The notes under the pieces: generated by a model
What the model was told of the DNA's origin: nothing
Databases searched by the model: none
What the model saw: the letters and a program-made list of their open reading frames with translations, nothing else
In this document: piece after piece, positions 8,490 to 17,152 of the stretch
Numbering within the stretch: the stretch's first letter is position 1
Layout of the letters: every line of letters starts with the position of its first letter
NCBI GenBank assembly: GCA_963700495.1
Contig: CAVOXT010000004.1
Span: 217,981 to 281,980, forward strand
Length of the DNA stretch: 64,000 bases
Direction: 5' to 3'
Origin: JACCTU01 sp963700495
GTDB lineage: Bacteria > Actinomycetota > Thermoleophilia > Gaiellales > Gaiellaceae
Program-made: the position numbers and the translations under genes

Positions 8490-9388
8490 CCGGCGGCGAC
8501 TCTATCCGCTGCCCAGGACCATTGAGCCCGCAGACCGTCCTCGAGCGACGTGCGCGGCGTCCAGCCGAGCTCGTCCCCGATGCGCGTCACGTCGGCGGCC
8601 GTGCGGCGTGCATCGCCGCGCGCACGATCGCCCTGGCGCAGGCGGGCCTCCCGGCCGGAGACGCGCTCGAGCAGCGCGATCGCCTCCCGGAGCGTTGCCT
8701 CCTCGCCGCCGCCGACGTTGTAGACGGCGCCCTGCGTCGCGCGATCCATCGCGGCGATCGTCGCCTCGACGACGTCGGCGACGAACGTGAACGACCGCGA
8801 CGGATCGCCGAAGAGCTCGAACTCGCGGGCCTCGAGGAGCGCGTCGATCAGGAGCGAGAAGCCCATGTCCGGCCGCTGCCGCGGGCCGAAGACGGTGAAG
8901 TAGCGCAGGACGACGGCCTCGACCGGGTACGCGCGCACGAGCTGCTCGCCCGCGAGCTTCGTGATCCCGTAGGGCGAGATCGGGAGGAGCCCCGCGTCCT
9001 CGGGCGTCGGATAGTGCGCCGCGTCGCCGTAGACCGACGACGACGACGCGAAGACGAGCCTGGCACCGGCGCTCGCCGCGGCCTCGAGCACGCGCTGCGT
9101 CGCGAGCACGTTACGGCGCAGGTAGAGATCGAAGTGCTCGAAGCTCGGGCGCACGCCCGCCTGCGCCGCGAGGTGGAAGACGCCCTGCACGCCGCGCAGG
9201 TCGAGCGTTTCCTCTGCGAGATCGAGGCGCTGGACGTCGAACGCCGCGGCGTTCTCCTTCTTGCGGGCCGGGTCGTAGTAGTCGGTGAAGGCGTCGATCG
9301 CCAAGACCTCGTCGCCGCGCGCGAGCAGCGCCTCGACGAGGTGCGAGCCGATGAACCCGGCGGCGCCGGTGACGACGTAGCGGCTCAT
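8486..9388 (-). CDS. NAD-dependent nucleotide-sugar epimerase (GalE/UDP-glucuronate epimerase-like SDR)
   Basis: 300 residues from the ATG at 9388, which overlaps the sulfotransferase stop as ATGA. N-terminal VVTGAAGFIGSHL binds NAD. FTDYYDPARKKENAA resembles the start of UDP-glucuronate 4-epimerases. FASSSSVYGD and SPYGITKLAGEQL hold the Ser and Tyr-Lys catalytic residues, and RYFTVFGPRQRPDMGFS follows. The likely reaction is 4-epimerisation of a UDP-sugar. Exact substrate is not readable from sequence. Confidence 0.85.
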   Translation of the reverse strand: MSRYVVTGAAGFIGSHLVEALLARGDEVLAIDAFTDYYDPARKKENAAAFDVQRLDLAEETLDLRGVQGVFHLAAQAGVRPSFEHFDLYLRRNVLATQRVLEAAASAGARLVFASSSSVYGDAAHYPTPEDAGLLPISPYGITKLAGEQLVRAYPVEAVVLRYFTVFGPRQRPDMGFSLLIDALLEAREFELFGDPSRSFTFVADVVEATIAAMDRATQGAVYNVGGGEEATLREAIALLERVSGREARLRQGDRARGDARRTAADVTRIGDELGWTPRTSLEDGLRAQWSWAADRVAAG

Positions 9389-10329
9389 GCGCTCCGGCGA
9401 ATGTAGACCTGGCGCAGCCGCCAGAGCGGGGACTTCCGCACGAGCGGGAGCGTGTGCGACCAGAGGCCGCGCCTGGCTGCGTACGAGGCCCGCTCGGCGG
9501 CGGCTCGAGCGCGGCGTCCGGGTTGCGGGTGCGCGCGCTCGTAGCCGAGCTCGGCGAGCAGGTCGCCCGCGATCGCCTCGAACAGCTCGGCGTCCTGGGG
9601 CCGCATCTCCTGCCGCCACGCGCGCACGTCGCGTACGGGCGGCTGCGCGAGACGCGGGTGGTCGGCGTCGACGGGATCATCGCGCCGGTGGTACTCCAGC
9701 ATGGCCGGCTCGTACTCGAGCTCGAGGAACTCGCAGACCTCCCGCAGGCGCGCCTCCGGCTCGGCGACGAGGTCCTCGTAGCGCAGCTCGAGGTATCTGT
9801 GCGAGCCCCCGAAGCGACGCGCGGCGAGCACCTCGGTCCGCCAGGCACAGGCGAAGTCGCCCAGGCCGCGCGGACGCGCGAGGTTGAAGCGCGGCCTGCG
9901 CTTCATCGCGAGCATCGAGAGGGCCGCATCTCGGCCGTCGCGCACGATGTGCACGTAGGCCGCGTCCGGGAACGCGCGCTCGAGCACGTCGAGGTGCTGC
10001 ATGTAGAGCGGAGTCTTCTCACCGAAGCGGGGCTTGCCCTTCGAGTCGGCGTAGCAGCGGTAGATCGCCTGGATCGCTTCGGAGAACGAAGGGCGCTCGG
10101 GCAGCCGGCGGGCGACCTCGGCCGGATCCACGCCCCACTCGCGGATCTTCGGGAGCCGCCGCAGGTCCTCGACGAAGGCCTCGCGTTCCGGATGCTCGCC
10201 GTGCCGGTCCCACAGCTGCGGGATGAAGTACGACTCACTCGGGATCGCGAGCTGCGAGTTCGCGTCGAGCATCGCCTTCAGCAGCGTCGTGCCGCTGCGC
10301 GAGACGCCCAGGACGACGACGGCGCTCAC
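9385..10329 (-). CDS. PAPS-dependent sulfotransferase family protein
   Basis: 314 residues from a GTG at 10329, in a GTGA overlap with the propeller gene. The 5'-phosphosulfate loop is GVSRSGTTLLKAML near residue 8, and the 3'-phosphate element is HIVRDGRDAALSM near residue 130. RYLELRYEDLVAEPE matches Sulfotransfer_1/3 enzymes. It probably adds sulfate from PAPS to a hydroxyl of the glycan or its lipid carrier. The C-terminal ~60 residues are Arg-rich and may dock on the membrane. Sulfation in such a cluster is uncommon. PAPS-making genes are not in the window. Confidence 0.85.
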   Translation of the reverse strand: MSAVVVLGVSRSGTTLLKAMLDANSQLAIPSESYFIPQLWDRHGEHPEREAFVEDLRRLPKIREWGVDPAEVARRLPERPSFSEAIQAIYRCYADSKGKPRFGEKTPLYMQHLDVLERAFPDAAYVHIVRDGRDAALSMLAMKRRPRFNLARPRGLGDFACAWRTEVLAARRFGGSHRYLELRYEDLVAEPEARLREVCEFLELEYEPAMLEYHRRDDPVDADHPRLAQPPVRDVRAWRQEMRPQDAELFEAIAGDLLAELGYERAHPQPGRRARAAAERASYAARRGLWSHTLPLVRKSPLWRLRQVYIRRSA

Positions 10330-11564
10330 CGCTCGTCGAGCGCGTAGACGCGGTGGTAGCCCGTCAGGTACATGCGGTCCGGATCGGCGACGATCGGCGA
10401 GTACTTGCCGTCTGCGAACTGCCACACGAGCCTGCCGGTGCGCGCGTCGAGCCCGTAGGTGCGCTCCCTCAGCGTCGAGAAGTAGACGACCCCGCGCACG
10501 ACGGTGGGTGAGCCGGAGATCGGCCCGTTCGCACGAAAGCGCCAGCGCACGTCGCCCGTCGCCGCGTCGAGCGCATAGAACCAGCGCGAATAGGAGCCGA
10601 TCAGGACGAGCTGGTGCCACACCGACGGCGACGAATACACGTAGCTGCCGGTCGACTGTGACCACTGCAGGTTTCCCGACGACGCGCCGTATGAGTACAC
10701 CTTGCCGTCGGTGCTGCCGACGTACACGCGCCCGTAGGCCGCCGCGGGCGTCGAGTAGAACTGGCCGCGGTTGCCCAGCCGCTGCTGCGCCGCGGTGCGC
10801 CAGACCAGCTTCCCCGTCTCGCGGTCGAGCGCGTAGAGATGGTGGTCGTACGAGCCGACGTAGACGCGGTCGCCCGAGACCGCGACCGCGCTCTTGATCC
10901 GGCCGTTCGTCCGATACACCCACTTGACCTTGCCGGTGCGCGCGAAGAGCGCGTAGACGCGCCCGCTCCAGTCGCCGAGGTAGACAACGTCGTCGACGAC
11001 GACCGGCGAGGACTCGCTCGGCGCGATCCGCGTCTGCCAGCGGAATTGCCCGAAGCCGGCGAATCTCGCGACGACAAGCCCCTGCAGCCCCGGCTCCTCG
11101 CCGCGGTTGCACGGGTGCGCGTTCAGGTACGTCTGGATCACGAGGTGCTCCCAGACCGCGGGCGAACTCGCCACGCACCGGCCGGAGTCCTTCTTCCACG
11201 CGCGCTTTCCGGTCTTCGCATTCACGGCGTAGAGCCGGCCGTAGTTGTTCGTGAAGTAGAGGCGCCCGTAGCCGATCGCAGGCGGAAACTCGACGAGCGT
11301 TCGGGCGCGGAAGAACCAGCGCACCTTGAAGGGCGGCCGGTGCGGGTAGTTGACGACGCCGTGCCGCTCGGGGTCGAAGCGGAACGTCGGCCAGAAGACG
11401 CCCGGCTCGGGCGGCGGCGGCGGCTCGACCTCCGTCGGCACGAACTCCTCGGTCGACGAGCCGCGCACGTCGCGGCCTTCGCGGTAGCGGACGCCGGCGA
11501 ACACCGCGACGCCGACGAGCACGAGGACGAGCAGCGCGGCGCCCGCCAGGAGCGCCTTCTTCAT
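10326..11564 (-). CDS. Membrane-anchored PQQ-type beta-propeller protein (copy 1)
   Basis: 412 residues. An uncleaved N-terminal helix (about 4-25) is followed by a Pro-rich linker (VEPPPPPEPG), then FWPTFRFDPERHG and a series of ~40-residue repeats of the GRLYAVNAKTGKRAWKK, GRVYALFARTGKVKWVY and HLYALDRETGKLVWR kind, typical of the PQQ-binding-like repeat. No dehydrogenase active-site residues are evident. The protein should sit outside the membrane as a scaffold or glycan-interaction propeller. It is a close paralog of the next gene. The ATG at 11564 overlaps that gene's stop (ATGA). Confidence 0.8.
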   Translation of the reverse strand: MKKALLAGAALLVLVLVGVAVFAGVRYREGRDVRGSSTEEFVPTEVEPPPPPEPGVFWPTFRFDPERHGVVNYPHRPPFKVRWFFRARTLVEFPPAIGYGRLYFTNNYGRLYAVNAKTGKRAWKKDSGRCVASSPAVWEHLVIQTYLNAHPCNRGEEPGLQGLVVARFAGFGQFRWQTRIAPSESSPVVVDDVVYLGDWSGRVYALFARTGKVKWVYRTNGRIKSAVAVSGDRVYVGSYDHHLYALDRETGKLVWRTAAQQRLGNRGQFYSTPAAAYGRVYVGSTDGKVYSYGASSGNLQWSQSTGSYVYSSPSVWHQLVLIGSYSRWFYALDAATGDVRWRFRANGPISGSPTVVRGVVYFSTLRERTYGLDARTGRLVWQFADGKYSPIVADPDRMYLTGYHRVYALDER

Positions 11565-12934
11565 CGATGCTTCGGATCGACCGCGTAGAGCCGCGAGAAC
11601 CCGTGCAGGAGCAGGCGGCGACCATTCCCGGAGACGGGCACGTAGTCACCGTGCGGGAAGCGCAGGAGCACGCGTCCGCTCCTGGCATCCGCGCCGACGA
11701 TGAGCTTGCGTGTGCCGGCGTACGCGACGCCGCCGACGACGACCACCGCGCCGGAGATCCGGCCGCCGGTCCGGACCGTCCAGAGCACGCGGCCGCGCGA
11801 GGCGGAGACCGCGTACATCCGGCCGTTGTACGACCCGAAGTAGACGCGACCGCCCCACGCCGCGGGAGACGAGTACACGTACGAGCCCGTGCTCACGCGC
11901 CAGAGCGTTCGGCCGCCGGTCGAGAACGCCGTGAGCGAGCCGCCGGTCGACGAGGGCACGAACAGCCGCGGGCCGGCGACGGCGATCGTCCCGTAGACGC
12001 GCCCGTTGACGCCGCCCGTCCAGCGCGTCCGGCCGTTCCTGACCGCGAGCGCGAGCACGCGACCGCAGTAGTCGCCGACGAAGAGCGTGCGCCCGTTGAC
12101 CGCGACGCTCGAGGTGATCTTGCAGTGCCCGCCCGAGCTCCAGCGCAGGCGCCCACGCTCGAGGTCGAGCGCGTACACGCGCCCGGAGTGCGTCCCGAAG
12201 TAGTCGACCCCGTAACGCACCAGCGGCGACGACTCGATCGCCGACCCGACGTACTTCGACCACAGCACCTTGCCGTTCGAGCGCTTCAGAACCCAGACCC
12301 GGCCGCGCATCGTGTGCAGCACGAGCTTGTCGCCCCAGATCGCGAGCGATCCGGCCGTCTTCTCACGCAGGTTGCGGCGCCAGGCCACCTTGCCGCTCCG
12401 CATCGAGAGGGCCCGCACCGTGCCGCGGAGGTTCGCGATGTACGCGACGCCCTCGGAGACGACGGCAGGGAACTCGATCAGCGAGCCGAGCCCGCGCGAC
12501 CACGCGACGCGAAACGGAGGGCGGACCGCGATGCCGAGCTGCGCCTGGGTCCGCTGCGGCGTCGCGCCGTACATCGTCCACTGAAGCGACCTGCGGTACA
12601 CGCGGACGACGACACGGGTCCGCTTCTTGAACGGCGGCCGCGCGAGCTTCGGCAGGTAGCCCGTCGCCGCGATGCGCACCGGCACCGAGCGGCGGCACTT
12701 GAGCCGGTGCCAGACCATGCCCTCGACGTCCGAGGTTTTGACGCGGTCGGCGACGGAGACGGCGGCTCCCTTGACCGGCTTGTGCGTGTCCCCGTCCATC
12801 ACCGCGATCCGGACGAACGTCGGCCGGCACTTCGGGGCCTGTCTGACTTTGTGGCTCTGAGCCACTTGCGCGGCCTCGCCGCACGCTGCGGCCGCGGCCG
12901 CGAGGGCCGCCAGGAGGACAATGCGAGGGATCAC
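11561..12934 (-). CDS. Exported PQQ-type beta-propeller protein (copy 2), possible lipoprotein
   Basis: 457 residues from a GTG at 12934 (GTGA overlap with the ATP-grasp gene). The N-terminus is VIPRIVLLAALAAAAAACGEA; the Cys after the hydrophobic run could be a lipobox Cys. Residues ~40-115 look like a carboxypeptidase-regulatory/Ig-like insert (VAVMDGD-type strand, KGAAVSVADRVKTSDVEG). WTMYGATPQRTQ then opens the propeller. Repeats such as GRVYALDLERGRLRW and YVYSSPAAWGGRVYFGSYNG parallel copy 1 almost position by position at the C-terminus. Function unknown; a surface scaffold is my best reading. Confidence 0.78.
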   Translation of the reverse strand: MIPRIVLLAALAAAAAACGEAAQVAQSHKVRQAPKCRPTFVRIAVMDGDTHKPVKGAAVSVADRVKTSDVEGMVWHRLKCRRSVPVRIAATGYLPKLARPPFKKRTRVVVRVYRRSLQWTMYGATPQRTQAQLGIAVRPPFRVAWSRGLGSLIEFPAVVSEGVAYIANLRGTVRALSMRSGKVAWRRNLREKTAGSLAIWGDKLVLHTMRGRVWVLKRSNGKVLWSKYVGSAIESSPLVRYGVDYFGTHSGRVYALDLERGRLRWSSGGHCKITSSVAVNGRTLFVGDYCGRVLALAVRNGRTRWTGGVNGRVYGTIAVAGPRLFVPSSTGGSLTAFSTGGRTLWRVSTGSYVYSSPAAWGGRVYFGSYNGRMYAVSASRGRVLWTVRTGGRISGAVVVVGGVAYAGTRKLIVGADARSGRVLLRFPHGDYVPVSGNGRRLLLHGFSRLYAVDPKHR

Positions 12935-13926
12935 GCCTCGCTCGGTTCCGAGACTCCGTCGAACGGCACGAGGGTACCGTCGGCGTCGGCGAGGAGGGTC
13001 AGGCCCGAGAAGAAGCGGGTCATCACGACGCCCTCGCGGAACTCGCCGAGCCGCGGCTCCGGCCGCTCGCCCCGCGCGAGCGCCAGCGCGAGCTCCGGGT
13101 AGCGGCTGCCGGCCGCGGTCGGGAGCGGGAAACCTCCGCCGAAGCGCGGGTTGATGTCGGTCACGTAGTGCGTCCCGTCGCTCTCGCGGAAGCACTGCAC
13201 GTTCGCGGGGCCGACGAGCCCGAGCGTCTCGGCGACGCGCCTGCCGAACTCGATCAGGCTCCAGTCTTTGATCGTCTGGCCCTTGATCGACTCGCCGCCC
13301 TTCGACTCGATCATCGTGCGCGGGATCGCGTTCAGGCAGCGCCCGTCCCAGTCGCAGAAGACGTCGATCGAGAACTCCTCGCCGTGGCAGACCTGCTGCA
13401 CGCACGACTCGACCGGCGTGTAGCGCAGGAAGAACTCGAGCTCGCTCGCGTTCTCGGCGCGGTAGATGTGGCGGGAGCCGAAGCCGTGGCGCGCCTTGAC
13501 GAGCACGGGGAAGCGGAGCTCGCCGGGGATCTCGGTCGGCAGCCAGGTCGGCGGCGAGGGCAGCCCGCGCTCCTCGAGCAGTCCGTGCGCGAGGTACTTG
13601 TCGCCGAGCCGCTCGACGGTCTCCGCCTCCGGGAGCAGCACGAGCGCGTGCAGCTGGTCGCGCGCGCGGGCGAGGGTCAACTGGTCGAGATCGGTCAGCG
13701 GCATGATCAGCTTGACGTCGTGACGCTCGACGAGCGCTCGTAGCGCGGGCACGTAGGCCGGGTCGTCGACGCGGGGGACGAGCTCGAAGGCGTCGGCGAG
13801 GTACGGCGCAGGCGCGAGCCGGTTCGCGTCGGCGGCGATCGTCGTCGCGCCGGCGGCCCGGAACGCGCCGACGATGTCGACCCGCTGGCCTGTACAGGTG
13901 AAGAGGACCGCCGTCACGGCGGCCAC
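12931..13926 (-). CDS. ATP-grasp enzyme (carbamoyl-phosphate synthase L-chain-like)
   Basis: 331 residues from a GTG at 13926. An N-terminal Rossmann-like part (VLFTCTGQRVDIVGAFRAAG) precedes the ATP-grasp fold with FPVLVKARHGFGSRHIY, EEFSIDVFCD and the metal-site stretch VTDINPRFGGGF. Such stand-alone enzymes ligate a carboxylate to an amine or thiol, for example adding an amino acid to a sugar or another acceptor. The acceptor is not predictable. It heads the eight-gene run and diverges from the FkbM gene across 26 bp, so both promoters must be short or overlap. Confidence 0.8.
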   Translation of the reverse strand: MAAVTAVLFTCTGQRVDIVGAFRAAGATTIAADANRLAPAPYLADAFELVPRVDDPAYVPALRALVERHDVKLIMPLTDLDQLTLARARDQLHALVLLPEAETVERLGDKYLAHGLLEERGLPSPPTWLPTEIPGELRFPVLVKARHGFGSRHIYRAENASELEFFLRYTPVESCVQQVCHGEEFSIDVFCDWDGRCLNAIPRTMIESKGGESIKGQTIKDWSLIEFGRRVAETLGLVGPANVQCFRESDGTHYVTDINPRFGGGFPLPTAAGSRYPELALALARGERPEPRLGEFREGVVMTRFFSGLTLLADADGTLVPFDGVSEPSEA

Positions 13927-13952
13927 AGGCTAGCCGCGGCTATCTTCGCGCG

Positions 13953-14732
13953 GTGCTCGAGCAGACGGTCTACCCGCTCTTCCGGCGCGTCGATTTCCGG
14001 GGCAAGGGGCGGCTTCGCCGCGTCCTGCCGGTGCGATCGTCAGGAGTCGCCGAGGCGTCGTTCCCGGGCGGCGTGCGCCTCCGGCTCGACCTGCGCGAGT
14101 CGCTTCAGCGCGATTTCCTCTTCGGGCTCTACGACCGGCGCGAGCTCGAGCTCGTGCGCGAGCATCTAGGTGACGGCGACTTCGTCGACGTCGGCGCGCA
14201 CGTCGGCCTCTATACGACCACGGCTGCGCGCTCGACCTCCGGCCGCGTGCTCGCGTTCGAGCCGAACCCGCTCGCACGCGCCCAGCTCGCGGCGAACCTC
14301 GAGCTGAACGGCTGCCGCAACGTGCTCGTCGTGCCCAAAGCGGTCGCAGGCGCTCCGGGGCGCGCGCTCCTGCACGTTCCGGCCACGCCCGATCCGTCCT
14401 TCTCGAGCCTGGCGGCCGGCCGCTTCGCGGAGGGAGATCCGGTCGCCGTCGAGGTGACGACCGTCGACGCCGAGGTCGAGGCGGCCGGGCTGCAGCCAAC
14501 CGTCGTCAAGGTCGACGTCGAGGGCGGCGAGCTCGGCGTCGTCGAGGGCATGGAGCGGACGCTCGCGGCGCACCGGCCGGTGCTGCTCGTCGAGGTGAGC
14601 GACGAGAGCGCGCGGGAGCTGGCGCGCAGGCTCCCGGGCTACTCGGGGTTCCGCGTCGGCAGAGGGCTCGAGCCGCTCGAGTCGGGCCGTGGGCTCTTCA
14701 ATGCGCTGTTCGTGCCCCAGCCGCCGGTCTGA
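13953..14732 (+). CDS. FkbM-family SAM methyltransferase
   Basis: 259 residues from a GTG at 13953. The SAM site is DFVDVGAHVGLYTTTAA, and VLAFEPNPLARAQLAANLELNG, VVKVDVEGGELGVVEGM and RPVLLVEV are classic FkbM (Methyltransf_21) elements. These enzymes usually O-methylate sugars or polyketides. It is the only plus-strand gene between two minus-strand operons. Its 3' end overlaps the convergent phosphoglycosyl transferase gene by 94 bp. Confidence 0.88.
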   Translation: MLEQTVYPLFRRVDFRGKGRLRRVLPVRSSGVAEASFPGGVRLRLDLRESLQRDFLFGLYDRRELELVREHLGDGDFVDVGAHVGLYTTTAARSTSGRVLAFEPNPLARAQLAANLELNGCRNVLVVPKAVAGAPGRALLHVPATPDPSFSSLAAGRFAEGDPVAVEVTTVDAEVEAAGLQPTVVKVDVEGGELGVVEGMERTLAAHRPVLLVEVSDESARELARRLPGYSGFRVGRGLEPLESGRGLFNALFVPQPPV

Positions 14733-15289
14733 CCCTTGTAGGTGCCGCGGACGAGCGCGAGCGGGGTCTTCACGAGGATCGCCAGGTCGAGCCGGGCGGA
14801 GCGGTGTTCGACGTACCAGACGTCAAGCTCGATCCGCTCGTCCCAGGGGAGCGACGCGCGCCCGTGCACCTGCGCCCACCCGGTGATGCCGGGCTTCACG
14901 TCGAGCCGCCGACGCTGGCGCGGCGTGTACTGCTCGACCTGGTAGCGAAGCGTGGGCCGCGGCCCGACGAGGCTCATCTCGCCGCGGACGACGTTCCAGA
15001 GCTGCGGCAGCTCGTCGATCGACAGCCGGCGGAGCACTCTGCCGACACGCGTGATGCGCGGGTCACCGCGATCGACCGCATATCCCGCACCCTTGTGCTC
15101 TGCGCCGACGACCATCGTGCGGAGCTTGAGCAGCTCGAACTCCTCGCCGTCCTGGCCGACACGGCGCTGGCGGAAGAGCACCGGGCCGCGATCCTCGAGC
15201 TTGATCCCGAGCGCGGCCAGGGCGAGCGCGGGCGACGCGACGATCAGCCCGAGCCCGGCGCCGACGACGTCCCTGATCCGGCTACCCAC
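14639..15289 (-). CDS. Small bacterial sugar transferase (polyprenyl-phosphate phosphoglycosyl transferase)
   Basis: 216 residues from a GTG at 15289, overlapping the upstream stop by 8 bp. One N-terminal re-entrant membrane helix (GAGLGLIVASPALALAALGI) is followed by the catalytic domain: KLRTM, LSIDELPQLWNVVRGEMS (catalytic Asp-Glu), LVGPRPTL and KPGITGWAQVHGR. This is the minimal PglC-like form without the WbaP-type membrane domains. It should transfer a sugar phosphate from a UDP-sugar to undecaprenyl phosphate, the first step in building the glycan. The C-terminal ~30 residues run into sequence antisense to the FkbM gene, so the true stop might be nearer if a base is wrong. Confidence 0.88.
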   Translation of the reverse strand: MGSRIRDVVGAGLGLIVASPALALAALGIKLEDRGPVLFRQRRVGQDGEEFELLKLRTMVVGAEHKGAGYAVDRGDPRITRVGRVLRRLSIDELPQLWNVVRGEMSLVGPRPTLRYQVEQYTPRQRRRLDVKPGITGWAQVHGRASLPWDERIELDVWYVEHRSARLDLAILVKTPLALVRGTYKGQTGGWGTNSALKSPRPDSSGSSPLPTRNPE

Positions 15290-16193
15290 GGCGCGACCGA
15301 GCGTAGACGCTGTCGGCGACGTACGTGAGCGGCGGGACGACGTCGGCGACGCGGCGCAGCGTCTCCGACATTCGGACGACGGCCCGATATCGCCCGGGGA
15401 GCAGTTCGAGGTCGGTCGGCTGCGGGTTGAGCGTGAAGAACCCGTCGACCGACAGTCGCGTCGGTCCCACGCGTCCGTCGAGCTCGCGCCGAAGCTCGCG
15501 CGGGCCCCAGTAGCGGATGTCGAACAGCGTGCGCGGCTCGCGGAAGCGCCGCTCGCGCGCCTGGTTCCAGAGGCTCTTCGCGCCGTACAGGTTCGCCATC
15601 TGCACGAGCGACTCGCCGCCGGGCTTGAGCACGCGTCCGACCTCGTCGAACGCCGCGAGCGCGTCGCGTTTCGAGAAGTGCTGGAAGACGCTGTAGGAGA
15701 AGACGACGTCGAAGCTCGCGTCAGGGAACGGCAGCCGGCGCGCGTCGCCGACGACGTAGTCCGCCTCGACGCCGAGCTGCTCCGCAACCCGGCGCGCGGC
15801 CTGGATCCCCTTCAGCGACGGATCGAGGCCGGTCGGGACGTAGCCGCGCCGGGCTGCCGCGACGCACCAGCGCCCCCAGTTGCAGCCGACCTCGAGGAAC
15901 GTCCGTCGGCCGCCCGGCGGCAGGCGCAGCTCGGGGATCGGGTAGTCGGGCAGCTCGGCGATCAGGTGCTCGTAGAGCCGCCCGCACGTCGCCCCGATCA
16001 CCTCCTGCACGAAAGGGTCGATCCCCTCCTGCACCGGCGGCGGCAGCTGCTCGACCCTCCCGCACGCGGCGTGGGTCGGGGTCTCCTCGTCGACGAGCAG
16101 CACGGGGATCCCGTCGACGACCGGGTATTCGTGGCCCTGCTCGCAGACGCCGTCGCGCAGCGACGTGCGATCGCGCGGGCAGACGAACTCCAC
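15282..16193 (-). CDS. SAM methyltransferase with N-terminal Trm112-like segment (paralog A)
   Basis: 303 residues from a GTG at 16193 (TAGTG overlap). The N-terminus FVCPRDRTSLRD then CEQGHEYPVVDGIPVLL is the Trm112p-like zinc-ribbon/beta element. The class I methyltransferase domain has FLEVGCNWGRWCVAAARRG, DARRLPFPDASFDVVFSY and VLKPGGESLVQMAN. The C-terminal LSVDGFFTLNPQPTDLELLP is shared with the next gene. It probably methylates a glycan or lipid-linked intermediate. The two neighbours are clearly duplicated. Confidence 0.82.
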   Translation of the reverse strand: MEFVCPRDRTSLRDGVCEQGHEYPVVDGIPVLLVDEETPTHAACGRVEQLPPPVQEGIDPFVQEVIGATCGRLYEHLIAELPDYPIPELRLPPGGRRTFLEVGCNWGRWCVAAARRGYVPTGLDPSLKGIQAARRVAEQLGVEADYVVGDARRLPFPDASFDVVFSYSVFQHFSKRDALAAFDEVGRVLKPGGESLVQMANLYGAKSLWNQARERRFREPRTLFDIRYWGPRELRRELDGRVGPTRLSVDGFFTLNPQPTDLELLPGRYRAVVRMSETLRRVADVVPPLTYVADSVYARSRRG

Positions 16194-17152
16194 TACCGGG
16201 GGACGGAGCGAACGTTCACGCTGTCCGCGAACGACGTCGGCGCGTGCGCGCGCTTGAGCGCCTCCGAGACCCGCACGACCGCGCGAAAGCGCCGCGGCAG
16301 CAGGTCGAGGTCGCGCTTCTGCGGGTTCAGCGTGAAGAAGCCGTCCGTCTTCAGCTCGGTCGGGCCGATCCGCCCGAAGACGCGCTTCAGCTCCGACGGC
16401 TTCCAGTAGCGCACCTCGAAGCGCTCGCCCTCGCGGAAGCCTCGCTGCGCGAGGCGCACGGCGTTGAGCGCGCCGAGCGCGTTCGGCATCTGCACCCAGG
16501 AGTAGCCGGCGGGTTTGACGACCCGGCGGATCTCGTCCACCGAGACGGCGACGTCCGTTTTCGAGAAGTGCTGGAGCACGCCGTACGAGAAGACGACGTC
16601 GAACGTCTCGTTCGCGAACGGCAGCCTGCGCCCGTCGGCGACGACGTAGCGCGCGTCGATTCCGAGCTGTCGCGCGATGCGGCGGGCCGCGACGATCGCT
16701 TCGAATGACGGGTCGATCCCGATCGCGCTGTATCCGCGTTTCGCGGCGGCGATCGTCCACCGCCCCCAGTTGCAGCCGATGTCGAGCAGCAGGTCGCCGC
16801 TCCCGTGCTGAAGCGGGAAGTCGGGAATCGGGTAACGCGACAGCCCGGCCGAGAGGTGCTTGTAGAGGTTCCCGTGCGTGCCGAGGATCAGCTCTGCGAC
16901 GTACGGGTCCACTGCGTCGCCCTCGACCGGAGGCGGCTCGGCCGCGCGCACGCGCTCGATGTCTTCAGGCGTCGACCAGTAGCTCGGCTGGGTCGGCGAG
17001 ATCTCGTCGTCGACGACCATGACCGGGATTCCGTCCACGTACGGGTACTCGTGTCCCTGCTCGCAGACGAGCGTCTCGCCGCTCGGCTCCAGGCGCGAGC
17101 GGTCGCGCGGGCACGCGAGCTCCTGCCAGACGTCGACCGCGGTCCCCGTCAC
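16193..17152 (-). CDS. SAM methyltransferase with N-terminal Trm112-like segment (paralog B)
   Basis: 319 residues from a GTG at 17152 (GTGA overlap). Same plan as the following paralog: ACPRDRSRLEPSGETLVCEQ plus GHEYPYVDGIPVMVV at the N-terminus, LLDIGCNWGRWTIAAAKRG as SAM site, DGRRLPFANETFDVVFSYG, and TDGFFTLNPQKRDLDLLPRR at the end. Insertions near residues 50-75 distinguish it from paralog A. The two likely act on related positions or consecutive residues of the same glycan. Confidence 0.82.
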   Translation of the reverse strand: MTGTAVDVWQELACPRDRSRLEPSGETLVCEQGHEYPYVDGIPVMVVDDEISPTQPSYWSTPEDIERVRAAEPPPVEGDAVDPYVAELILGTHGNLYKHLSAGLSRYPIPDFPLQHGSGDLLLDIGCNWGRWTIAAAKRGYSAIGIDPSFEAIVAARRIARQLGIDARYVVADGRRLPFANETFDVVFSYGVLQHFSKTDVAVSVDEIRRVVKPAGYSWVQMPNALGALNAVRLAQRGFREGERFEVRYWKPSELKRVFGRIGPTELKTDGFFTLNPQKRDLDLLPRRFRAVVRVSEALKRAHAPTSFADSVNVRSVPR

